Notes: generated by a model from the sequence alone, not told the origin. A stretch of DNA of 38,268 nt from Ophiothrix spiculata (GCA_000969725.1 JXSR01S035669.1); one strand, 5' to 3'; counted from the first letter of the stretch, positions 28,558 through 38,179 are shown. Program-made: numbers and translations.

Positions 28558-28761
28558 ATGTGCAAAGATTGAAATGAAATTTTCAAGTATGAAGAGGAGA
28601 GGTTACTAGCACTTTTACCCTTCCAAAGATTGCAGTATGGTTGACCAAATTAGTTGGTCGAAGTGAATACCTGACAAACTGGCTCCTATTAGGTGAAAAC
28701 CTAGGAGTAAGTTTGAAATAGACTTCAGACTCCGCATGTGCAAAGATTGAAATGAAATTTT
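28558..28761. repeat. 26-bp direct repeats flanking a foldable repeat copy
   Basis: ATGTGCAAAGATTGAAATGA continuing to TTTT occurs at 28558-28583 and again at 28736-28761. Between them lies the third copy of the foldable repeat (28641-28715). Confidence 0.7.
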
Positions 28762-28778
28762 GGCAATATCGTATATCT

Positions 28779-29223
28779 TAATTATATATTTTCAACTTTT
28801 ATTATTTTGATAATTTTCGTTTTTAATGTAAGAAAATATAAAAATCTATAACCGTTTTTAAATTCTATGCAGATAATAATACTAATTTAATGACCAAATA
28901 AACATTTTATACTGACAAAAAGTTGAATTATCGATCAAAATTATCTTATGGTCAGCCAATTGGCTAACCGTGTCACAGTCAGCCAATTGGCTTACTAAAA
29001 TTAAATCTTATCAGTCAGCCAATTGGCTGACCAAATATTACATTTATGCATGCAGCCAATTGGCTAACTCTACTTCAGTATATATTAACTTGTCAAAACT
29101 TGCTAGACTCTACACATTGATGTTTTTTTATCAGGGATAACTTTTACCATGATAACAATGTTTGATTTTCTTGCCTCAAAACTGAAATATGTATAAATAA
29201 TAAAAGTTGAAAATATATAATTA
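28779..29223. mobile_element. MITE with AT-rich TIRs and four CCAATTGG palindromes
   Basis: Left TAATTATATATTTTCAAC and its complement at the right bound 445 bp. The centre holds four near-identical 18-bp palindromes (28951-29068). No ORF. Confidence 0.75.
28951..29068. repeat. Array of four 18-bp palindromes GTCAGCCAATTGGCTGAC
   Basis: Copies at 28951, 28979, 29014 and 29051; the third is a perfect 18-bp dyad, the others lose outer bases. The AGCCAATTGGCT core is perfect in all. Spacing is 28, 35 and 37 bp. Each copy contains CCAAT on both strands. Confidence 0.9.
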
Positions 29224-29344
29224 CATGTTCCGGTGTTTTTTACCCTCAGGGGCAGCATGTTGCAACTGAGTTCATACTTTTTGACTTATGACAGAAATCC
29301 CAACACCCCTTTAACCCAGACAGGCATATTTTGGTACGTTACAT

Positions 29345-29508
29345 CACAGAGAAAAGTGAGTCATTTAATTTACTAATTTTTGGCAAAGTGTGTCAGTAGG
29401 CCTACATGGACAAAATCACTCAAAACTGTGCAAAAGCGAGTCATTTTGTCCGTGTACTGACACACTATGGCTTAAGTGAGTCCAATGACTCACTTTGTTT
29501 TTACTGTG
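29345..29508. mobile_element. Short element with CACAG ends and GAGTCATT words
   Basis: CACAGAGAAAAGTGAGTCAT at the left and the complement of ATGACTCACTTTGTTTTTAC-TGTG at the right, with further GAGTCATT and TGTGTCAGTA words inside. It is 164 bp long. Confidence 0.65.
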
Positions 29509-29781
29509 GCACTGTGACCCCGAATATTTAATTGAATGGTCGACAAGGGGTAAATTGCAAAGCAGCAAAAACTGTTTCAGCCCTTGTGCATTTATGAATT
29601 TAAACATCCTTACAAACAAAAATTGCAACAAAAAGTTTAAATCCTCAGTAACAACATCCAAAATCTTTAAAAAAATCGCACTTCCGGAAGTTGGCATTTT
29701 AACTATAACTTAGGTACTAAATGTCTAAAATGTGCAATTTTGGTGTCTATACCTAGGTATTAGTGCAGTGGTTTATGATTA
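29509..29781. other. Nothing recognised
   Basis: Short open frames on both strands without homology. No repeat boundary or RNA gene is seen. Confidence 0.4.
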
Positions 29782-30223
29782 CAGCGCTCGAATTAAGGAA
29801 AAAATCATGGTTGTCCGACGGACAACCAGGTTGTAATTTTTGGTTGTCCGTCAGGCGCGGCACCAGACTCAAAAAGGTATCTCCAAATTTTTTTGACGTA
29901 GCTTTTCAAAACTGACAAGCAAAAAATGGTCTCCCAAGCGCACAGACAACTACGAGATACCTACCTACTTCTATTTTTTTCAACAGCAAATTGATAAAAA
30001 GTCATATTTTTACGGCGATCAGGTAATTGAAGAAAAAATATGCTCAAAAATTTTACAATTTTATCGAAAGTTCCAGTTTTGAAAAAAAAAAATGCTAAGA
30101 AGTATGTTTATTTGACTTTGAAAAATTATGGTTGTCCGCCGGACAACCATTGCATTAATTAAGGTTATCCGGCACTAGATTTGGTTGTCCCGGACAACCG
30201 GACAACCAGAATTTCGAACGCTG
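29782..30223. mobile_element. CAGCG-ended element with GGTTGTCCG words
   Basis: Ends CAGCGCTCGAATT and the complement CAGCGTTCGAAATT, 442 bp apart. Both arms repeat GGTTGTCCG and CGGACAACC (for example TGTCCGACGGACA and TGTCCGCCGGACA, which are themselves palindromic). TTA flanks both sides. The ends resemble hAT termini (CAGxG), but an 8-bp target duplication is not visible. Confidence 0.7.
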
Positions 30224-31660
30224 TTAAGTCAATAAGACTAGTACGATTTTCGCCAAGTAATTGCCACTAAATTATGGTTCTATGTTGTTTAGATACCAAG
30301 ATATAATCAAAAATAGTCCGGAATAATCTGAAAAAATCCGTAATAATAATCCGGAATAATCCGAAAAAGTCCGTAATAAAATACCCATTTAAATATAGAC
30401 TAAAAACGCCCCAAACGAGATGAAACATTTTAAATTAAGCTCAAAACGAGACAAAATTTTGGCTCAAAACACCATAAACGTCATAGAAATACTCTAAATA
30501 GTCTAAATAGTGATCTTTTGCTGCTCTTTTTGACTCTTTATTTGCTCTTTTCTGCTCTTTTATTGCTCTTTTTTTTACTCAAATCGACTCTTTTCCACTC
30601 TTCAGATCCGCAAGATCCGCAAAACATCCGCAGGACCCGCAAGAAATCTTGGTATCTAAACAACATAGAACCATCCGCAGGATCATCACGAAATCCGTAG
30701 GATCCGCACGAAATCCGCAAAATGCGCCAAACATCCACAGGATCTGCACAAAATCCGCAGATCCGCAAAAAATCTGTAAGGTCTGCGAGAAATCTGCACG
30801 AAATCTTCAAAATCCGCAAGAAATCCGTAGGATCTACTTTTTCACTCCTTTTCTGCCCTTTTCGACTCATTTTGCTCTTTTTTACTCTTTATTTGCTCTT
30901 TCTTACTCCTTTTTTGCTCTTTTTACTCCTTTTAACTCTTTGGTTGCTCTTTTTTACTGCTTTTGTGCTATTTTTGACTCTTTCTTTGCTCTTTTCTGCT
31001 CTGTTATTGCTTTTTTCGACTCAAATCCGCGAGAAATCCACAAAATCTGCAGGATCCGCACAAAAACCACAAGAAATTCGCAGGATCCGCACAAAATCCG
31101 CAAGAAATCTGCAGGATCCGCACAAAATCTGCAGGATCCACAAGATTCGAACAAAATCCACAGGAACCGCACAAAATCCGCAGGATCCGCTCAAAGTCTG
31201 TAAAAATCTGCAGGATCCGTACAAACTCCACAAGAAATCTGCAAAATCCTCCTCAGTTAAGAATTGACCTTGTCCGCCATTGTGAAGCACACCCTCATAA
31301 CCTTTGGCCTTTGACCCATGACATTTGAACCTTGTTCTTGTCGGCCATTTGAAGCACGCCCTCACGATGTTTGACCTTTGACACCCTTGACCCAACAAAA
31401 ATTACCGTGCCCAACGATCCACAGGAACAATGGACATGAAATGGAATTTTTGTTCTGCAGATTTTGCAGATTTCGTGTGGATCCTGCGGATTTCTTGTGG
31501 ACTTTGTGCGAAGCCTGCGGATTTTGTGCGGACCCTGCAGATTTCTTGCAGATTTTATGCAGATCCTGCGGATTTTTTGCGGATTTTGTGTGGTTCCTGC
31601 AGATTTTGTGCGGATCTTGTGGATCCTGCTGATTTTGTGCGGATATCTTGCGGATCTTGA
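30224..31660. repeat. Word-repeat array, GATCCGCA and GCTCTTTT, inverted halves
   Basis: 30300-30380 repeats AATCCGGAATAATCCG. 30490-31020 alternates GCTCTTTTTACTC runs with ATCCGCA runs. 31020-31250 is dense ATCCGCA(C/A)AAAATCC. From 31440 to 31660 the same words appear inverted (TGCGGATTTTGTGCGGATCC). At 31262-31385 a roughly 60-bp segment with GCCATT..GAAGCAC..CCCTCA is repeated twice. Long open frames here encode only repetitive peptides. Confidence 0.75.
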
Positions 31661-31787
31661 GGAGTAACTTTTCCCCGACCCGGTCGACCCCGGTAATATT
31701 TTTCTCGAAAAAAAGTCCCGACCAGGTTCCGGTCCGGTCCTGCCAGGGAAAATTCGGGGTTTCGGGTTTCCCCGCAGGGCCTTAATT

Positions 31788-31848
31788 CCGTTATGGTCTA
31801 TGGAAGGCGGACTACCATTTCAGGGGGCTACGATTACTTTCACACCGG
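31788..31848. repeat. Dispersed repeat, inverted match of 16196-16260
   Basis: CCGTTATGGTCTATGGAAGG through TTTCACACCGGG is the complement of the segment in the polymerase at 16196-16260 with a few differences. Boundaries of the parent element are unknown. Confidence 0.75.
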
Positions 31849-31909
31849 GTAAAAAGGCGTCCGTACACGGGATTTCTTGTGTATGTCATGATTTTGTTGT
31901 ACGTTATTT

Positions 31910-33235
31910 GTGCACAATCTATTTTTTTTTCAAATTATTTTTTCTTTTTTCAAACTTCTTTTTTTCCTTTTTTTGTTGTTGTTGGTTTTGTTTTGTTTAG
32001 TTTTCTTGTTTGTTTTTTATTGCTTATTTAACTTCTCGATTTTGGTTTTTTTTTTTTTTGTTTTGTTTTAGTTTGTTTTTGTCTTTTTTAACTTCTCGAC
32101 TTTTTTCTTTGTTGTTGTTAGTTTTGTTTTCTTGTTTTTTGTTTTTTTAAATTCTCGATTTTTAAGGTTTTTTTTGTTTAGGTTTTATTTTTTTGTTGTT
32201 TTTATACTTCTCGATTTATTCCCCTTTTGGTGTTGTTTGTTTTGTTTTGTTTTAGTTTGTTTTAGTTTGTTTTAACTTCTCGACGTTTTTCTTTGTTGTT
32301 GTTGGTTTTGTTTTCTTGTTTTTTGGGTTTTTTTATTCTCGATTTTTTAAGGTTTTTTTTGTTTAGGTTTTATTTTTTTGCTGTTTTTATACAGAGCTTG
32401 AGCTTTGCAATTTTGACACACTCTCTGGTAGAAGGGAGAACCACTGTCTGAGGTTTGCCGAAGGGCTTTCCAAGATCAACCGTACAAGTGCTCTTATCCC
32501 ACCTACTAGAGAGGAGTGTCATGGGCGTACACTACGTAACAGCAAAAAGTTTTTGGCGCCCAGGGCAAGGACAGAGCGTTTTAAAAATAGTCCTGTGCCC
32601 TTTTTTATCAGTTTGCTCAACCAGTGATTTTATGGTTTTTTCCTCCTTTTCAGCCTTACCAGGGTTGTTCTGCAGATACCTCATTATATCGAATGTGCAA
32701 TATCTTTTTTAGAATTCTTAGAAAGCTTCAATATTGTATAATATTTTTTTTTCCTCAAAATTTTAATTGTCTTCTTTATTTTTTATGCATTATATATATG
32801 TTCTTGTACTTTTGATATTTGAAGTGTAATATTTTCCTGTTGTATTTTTAATGTTTTTATAAGTATGCCTATTGTAATTATTGACTTATATTTGGCCAGT
32901 TGGCCACCATTGTCAGTAAGTTTTAATAAAATCAAATTAAATCAAATCAAATCAAAATACTTCCCGATTTATTCCCCTTTTGTTGTTTGTTGTTTGCTTG
33001 TTTTGTTTAAGCTATTTTATTTTATTTTATTTTTGCTTTTTTTAAAATTTCTCGGCGACTTTTATCTTTGTTGTTGTTGTTGGTATATTCAATTGATTTC
33101 TTCTTTGTTTTTATTGCTTTTTTTAATTTCTAGATTTTTTGTTTTGTTTAGTTTTTGTTCTTTTTTAAACTTTTCGATTTTTTTCTTTTTTGTTGTTGTT
33201 TGTTTTGTTTTGTTTGTTTTTCATGCATTTAGTAA
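31910..33235. repeat. T-rich tandem repeat with CTTCTCGATTTTT marker
   Basis: About ten degenerate units, each with (A)CTTCTCGA followed by T-rich TTTGTTGTTGTTGG or TTTGTTTTGTTTTAG. Larger units repeat: CGATTTATTCCCCTTTTG occurs at about 32212 and 32965. It is interrupted by a retrotransposon fragment (32392-32956). Confidence 0.75.
32392..32956 (+). mobile_element. 3' fragment of a non-LTR retrotransposon
   Basis: The coding part (32452-32631) reads RFAEGLSKINRTSALIPPTR, then GRTLRNSKKFLAPRARTERF and VPFFISLLNQ to a TGA, matching the C-terminus of the element at 21661. A 3' UTR ends in a simple AAATC tail. The insertion point in the T-rich repeat is exact: the uninterrupted unit at about 32200 gives the empty site, and ATA is duplicated at the ends. 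Frameshifts are few. Confidence 0.82.
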
Positions 33236-33240
33236 ATAAA

Positions 33241-33763
33241 AAAACCACACAATCTAATAATAAATACAAAATAACCTTTAATTTTTGGGCAAACTTTGGC
33301 TTGCCATAGATGTGTCTGTGTTGCTTCAAGTGGTTTTGGTTCAAGAGGTAGAAAGGCGCGGTGTGCCTCTTTGCAGCCCTGGGGCGGGTGGGAATATAAA
33401 GGGTTTGCTCAGAGATGCAAAATATCCATTGATTTTCTCTAAAATTTAGTATTTGTGATTTATTTGGGCTGATAACTAATCTAAAATAAAAGGAAATAAA
33501 TAGGTCACGTGCTTGACATTTCAAAAAGTACATTTTCCCCCAAATTCACTCGATTTACCGATTTACCGCACATAGTATAGGGAAAGCTCCAAAAAGTCGA
33601 TCATTATGTGCTTGTATAAAGTTGTAAAATAGTAAAAATGCCAAATTTAGAAGCAAAACTTTAAAATTTATTTACGCAACAGCGCCCCTCGATTGTCATG
33701 CTAAAAACCCCTTTTATAAAAGTGGTCGTTTCCAAGGAAATCCCACACAGTGACTGATTGAAC
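33241..33763. other. Non-coding, possible promoter region
   Basis: No protein is recognised. TATAAAAG at 33715-33722 lies about 42 bp upstream of the ATG at 33764 and could be a TATA box, leaving a very short 5' UTR. Confidence 0.35.
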
Positions 33764-33937
33764 ATGGCGACTAGCGGAGATACCTCCGAGGATACCCCAT
33801 CAATTTCACCAAGTCGTAGGAGTAAATCTGGACCTCATTCCAGCGCAATGGACGACTCAAGTGACAGCGAAGGAGAGGTTGAACCTTCCAAGGCTTTTCA
33901 TAGACGTGTGTCTACATCGAAACAAATTAAACACAAG
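33764..33937 (+). CDS. Candidate first coding exon of an unknown host gene
   Basis: ATG at 33764 in good context (GAACATGGCG). 58 codons rich in Ser, Asp and Glu: MATSGDTSEDTPSISPSRRS, then SSAMDDSSDSEGEVEPS and a basic end FHRRVSTSKQIKHK. The frame ends at AAG|GTAGGG, a fair splice donor, in phase 0; without splicing it stops two codons later. Acidic Ser-rich starts of this kind are common in nuclear and signalling proteins, but no family is recognised. The next exon may be at 37548, which would make a roughly 3.6-kb intron. Confidence 0.55.
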
Positions 33938-34338
33938 GTAGGGTGAAAATTTACAAAGTTACAAACATTTAAAGGTACCAGATTTAAAACTGTACTGTGT
34001 ATTGTAACATACAGCCACATGGCTGTGTTGATGTTGTGTAGTTCAAATAAGTGTGTCGCAGCTCTAGATTATATGTACACCGCACTGTCTCTTCAGGGGT
34101 TATTGCCTTGCATAAATATTATCTGTCTAGCGTGTTTTGATCCTTTTAGATTTGATAAAACACAGCTTGTTGTGATTTTGAACATTGGCATAGCCAGTGA
34201 CCTGTTGCATGTATGTATGCATGTTGTAAACAAAACGTACATGTATGATATACACTGCATGGATGGTTTATACTCTGGTGGGTTTCCTATATAAGGCTAG
34301 CCCCGGGAGGCTTGATACATGCATCTCATATTATACAA
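33938..34338. other. Probable intron, nothing recognised
   Basis: Begins with GTAGGGTG. The open frame 34019-34294 has no homology and no splice support. Confidence 0.4.
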
Positions 34339-34495
34339 ATATTGACTGCTTTGAGGGGCATGGTTTAAATTATTTTCCCGAGGTGATCTCAAAACCATGA
34401 ATATGCCCGAAGCAAAGCTGAGGGCATATTCATGGTTTTGAGATCACCGAGGGGAAATAATTTTAACCATGCCCCGAACAAAAAGCAGTCAATAT
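34339..34495. mobile_element. Near-perfect 157-bp palindrome
   Basis: Arms of about 72 bp, starting ATATTGACTGC and containing GGGGCATGGTT and GAGGTGATCTCAAAACCATG, flank a 13-nt loop. Related words (ATGCCCCGG, CCATGCCC) follow at 34630-34665, and TATATACCGAATATATAG borders it, so the parent element probably extends to about 34710. Confidence 0.85.
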
Positions 34496-34709
34496 TCGTT
34501 TTATATACCGAATATATAGATTTTCGTCATCTGGTTGGTTAAAAGAACCGATAATGATTTACGATATTTCTCTTTTCAATGCTGACTGCGCCGTATTTTG
34601 TGCGCAAAATGTATTGAGCGGGCCTAGTGAAAAATATGCCCCGGTCCTAGTAAAATCCATGCCCTCACTTTTAACCAATCAGAGGACAGGAATCTATATA
34701 TGAGGTATA

Positions 34710-35749
34710 TAATCCCAAATATGAATGACCCATTCGTATTTCTACAGGAAATATTCAGTTCAATTTTGTTCTTGCTGTTGTCTTTTTACAATTTACAGTT
34801 CTTTGATAAAACATAAAATGCAGCCATAGTCAGCTTATTTTTTAAAGATATTAAAGCAAATGCCCAGGGCCTGGGGGTGGGGGGTACTCACGCATATTGG
34901 TGATACGGGTACATGCCGCTTTTGAGACCCCTTTTTCATGGCTGATCGCCGTTCTCTAGCTATGCATTTTCCTGAAATAACCGTTCTCAAGACTCCTAAA
35001 ACAAGCCCGTCCTGGCGTATGGAAAATGTTTTTGTTTACCATGTTGTAGAATACGATTCTTACTGCATTTGCAGATAGTCATTTTTTAGACGTTTTTGGT
35101 TGATCTTTTAAAGTATAGATTATTTAGTTGATCAAGTACCTCATTCTTGTCAATGAACGTTTTCTCCTCCCTATTTGATGGTCAAATTGTTTTGACCTTT
35201 TTCCAATTTTTTGAAATCATGACTTTGAACTTAGCAAATCTTGCCAAATGTTCAAATGATTCTCTCAGGCCTATAGATGTATGTACATCGGAAGGCCTGT
35301 GTTCAGGCTAGCCCGTCCCCTCTTTTTCGTTCCCTACCTGTGAGGGTTGTACATTAATAGCATGAGAGTTCTCTAAAAGCCGTTCTCTAGCCTTAATTAA
35401 TACACCTCATCGGAGAAAAAGTAAATATTATCAAAGCCCGATGCCCGAGCAGCTACTCATCAGTGGTTGCTTGTTGTGGATGTCACTGGTTTCGGAGAGG
35501 GGAGATCTTTGGTTTGAATCCAAGTGAAACTGTCCCTTTTTCACTCTTCCTTGTTGAGGTTAGAAGTAGAACAAGTCCATGAGATTTTAGACAGACATGT
35601 ATGTAGTAAGTGTGTTTGGAATTTAATTAAGAGGTGGTTTATACCTGTTATGGAGCTACCCAGGCATAAAGATGAATCCTTCTAACACTGTTATGCCCTC
35701 AAGTCTCATCCCAAGTTCACTGTACATCGCTATACATATATTTGACCAA
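34710..35749. other. Non-coding, probable intron
   Basis: No exon is recognised. CCGTTCTC and GCCGTTCTCTAGC recur near 34950, 34980 and 35380, suggesting an old repeat. Confidence 0.4.
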
Positions 35750-37257
35750 GCTGCCACAGGTCTATTGCATGTGACCTTGTACATGTAATGCCACTCCTGC
35801 CGTACATGCTTATGTTTGGCAAATCGATATATATCAAAATAGGCACTATTTCATGAATGGATAACAATAAATACCTCTCGTATTCATAGCCATATAGCCA
35901 AATCGAAATGCCTGGACGACCCATATCATTGGCTGTATTTGTAACATTGCAATTCCATTCGTGCCACAGGTTTATATTTGTAAATGTATCCCACTCTTGC
36001 CACAAATGGATATTTTTATGCAATCCCATTCCTGTCATAGGTCTATATTCGTAACATTGCAATCCCACTCCTGCCACATTTGTATTTGTAACAGTGCAAT
36101 CCCATTCCTGCCATAGGTCTATACTTGTAACATTGCAATCCCACTCCTGCCACATTTGTATTTGTAACAGTGCAATCCCATTCCTGCCACAGGTCTATAT
36201 TTGTGACATTGATATTCCAATTCTGTCACAGGTAGGTCTATATTTGTAACATTGCAAAATTTTCCATTTCTGCCACAGCTCTATATTTGTGGCATTGCAA
36301 ACCCACTCCTGCCACATGTATTTTTTAACATTGCAATACCATTCCTGCAACAGGTCTATATTTGTAATATTGCTATCCCTCTTCTGCCACATTCTGACAT
36401 TGCAATCCCATTTCTGCCACAGGTCTATATTTGTAACATTGCAATCCCACTCCTGCCACATTTGTATTTGTAACAGTGCAATCCCATTTTTGCCACTGGT
36501 CTATACTTGTAACATTGCAATCCCACTCCTGCCACATTTGCATTTGTAACAGTGCAATCCCATTCTTGCCACAGGTCTATAGATATTTGTGACATTGCAA
36601 TCCCACTTCTGCCACATTTGTATTTGTAACATTGCAAACCCATTCCTGCCACAGGTCTATATTTGTGACATTGCAATCCCACTCCTGCCACATTTGTATT
36701 TGTAACAGTGCAATCCCATTCCTGCCACAGGTCTATATTTGTGACATTGCAATCCCACTCCTGCCACATTTGTATTTGTAACAGTGCAATCCCATTCCTG
36801 TCACAGTTCTATATTTGTGACATTGATATTCCAATTCTGTCACAGGTATGTCTATATTGGTAATATTGCAAAATTTTCCATTTCTGTCACAGATCTATAT
36901 TTGTGGCATTGCAAACCCACTCCTGCCACATTTGTATTTGTAACATTGCAATCCCATTCCTGCCACAGGTCTATATTTGTAATATTGCTATCCCTCTTCT
37001 GCCACATTCTGACATTGCAATCCCATTTCTGCCACAGGTCTATATTTGTAATATTACTATCCCTCTTCTAACACATTCTGACATTGCAATCCCATTTCTG
37101 CCACAGGTCTATATTTGTGACATTGCTATCTCATTCATGCCATAGGTCTTTATTTACATAGCAGTACTCCTGTCATAGGTAATATTTGTATGTAATTCTG
37201 CTCCTGTCACAGATCTATATTTGTGACATTGCAATCCTACTCCTGCCAATGTAAGTC
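35750..37257. repeat. Minisatellite with 37+39-bp dimer unit
   Basis: Units CATTGCAATCCCACTCCTGC + CACATTTGTATTTGTAA and CAGTGCAATCCCATTCCTGC + CACAGGTCTATATTTGTGA alternate. Units at both ends are degenerate. A variant block starting GATATTCCAATTCTGTCAC occurs at 36211 and again at 36825, giving a higher-order period of about 614 bp. Open frames on both strands encode repetitive peptides only because the array has few stops. Confidence 0.9.
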
Positions 37258-37547
37258 CAGGATCTCTGAAACAAGCTCCCATTTTCCACTTTTTTATACT
37301 CATCATGCATGCCTGTTTTCAAGCCTGTATGTGAGCCACTGCATTCCACACAGTTTGTTGTGATTGGTTGTTACTGCGATTGCAAAATGGGGGGGGGGGG
37401 GGAACTGACCAGTCATAGTGATTGTCTGTTGATTAAAACATTGAATTATGTGTACACATGGACTGCTTTAATAGAAGCTCGATTGTTTGAATATTCTGGA
37501 TGCAGATTGACTTTGGGACTACATTTTGTAACATTGCAATCCCACAG
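37258..37547. other. Non-coding with a poly(G) run and a stray minisatellite unit
   Basis: A run of about 14 G lies at 37388-37402. TTGTAACATTGCAATCCCAC at about 37526-37545 is a single minisatellite unit and directly precedes a possible splice acceptor. Confidence 0.5.
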
Positions 37548-37778
37548 ACTACGATGGCCATGCCTCCTCACAAACAGATATCCCGCCGCAGTATCGGCCG
37601 TTTAGTAGCTTCTTCTAAATTGCTAGGATCGCGGCCGCCCCCGCCTGCAATCCCACTCCTGCTGCAGTTGCATTAGACCTGTTATCAAACGATACACCTG
37701 TTGAATGTCGCTACATCAGAGACAAATTATGCAAATCGATACAGTATCGATATGCAGTCATTGGAATTGCGAATCCAG
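37548..37778 (+). CDS. Candidate internal exon of an unknown host gene, with one apparent frameshift
   Basis: Follows CCCACAG and ends CCAG|GTAAAT, a good donor. The first frame gives MAMPPHKQISRRSIGRLVAS and SKLLGSRPPPP, then runs to TAG. One frame over, after the C/G-rich run near 37630-37645, an open frame gives ALDLLSNDTPVECRYIRDKL and CKSIQYRYAVIGIANPG up to the donor. Both halves look coding, so a one-base error or mutation in the C-rich run is likely. The middle contains a minisatellite-like unit (GCAATCCCACTCCTGC). No family recognised. It would join in phase 0 to the exon at 33764. Confidence 0.42.
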
Positions 37779-38179
37779 GTAAATCCACTTATGAAGTTGG
37801 GAAGGAAAACCACCGTTTACATCTTTCCTTAATTTGTCTAACTATTATATCCCCGTCTTGGCATTCCTGTTTGTTATTTTAGGTTTTGAAGAAATATTAA
37901 TCACATTTGACGGCTGAACACAACCATCAAAGCAGCAATTGCAGGTGTAGCTATAACTAACTATACAGCAATTTTGTTGGTTTTGACAAAAAAGAAAAAT
38001 CACTTTAATTTAATATGAATTAGTGAGAGAGACATGCAGCCATGCAGACATGATGGGAAGTGCTAGTTAACTCTCCTGTCAACAGGAACTAGCATGATTG
38101 GATATTTATTAACTGTTCACTCAATGGTTGCATGGAACTCATTTCTATCCAACATACAGGGGTCCATGTCTACGTACAA
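37779..38179. other. Probable intron, nothing recognised
   Basis: Starts GTAAATCC. No coding segment or repeat is identified. Confidence 0.4.

Larger units (their letters stand above)
27380..28778. other. Non-coding region after the ATPase, rich in small hairpins
   Basis: No protein is recognised. It contains three copies of a roughly 75-bp repeat (27407, 27489, 28641), three copies of a CTCCACATACC hairpin (27578-27690), two adjacent hairpins at 28051-28085 (TGAAC/GTTCA and CCCTA/TAGGG) and a 26-bp direct repeat (28558 and 28736). Its position after the last Polinton gene suggests element 3' or terminal DNA. Confidence 0.6.

Noticed and set aside
30538..31660. Repetitive peptides in the GATCCGCA array on both strands
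   Set aside because: Open frames follow from repeated words lacking stops. No domain or start context supports them.
32865..33239. Phe/Leu-rich open frame that looks like a multi-pass membrane protein
   Set aside because: It is a translation of the T-rich tandem repeat, where TTT and CTT codons dominate by composition.
36252..37145. Cys/His-rich repetitive proteins in the minisatellite, on both strands
   Set aside because: Peptides such as FCHRSIFVTLQSHSCH are translations of the tandem repeat. Several frames on both strands are open and the unit is not conserved in any one of them.
35750..37257. CRISPR-like regular repeats
   Set aside because: Units are contiguous and diverged, without unique spacers, and the DNA is eukaryotic. 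It is a minisatellite.
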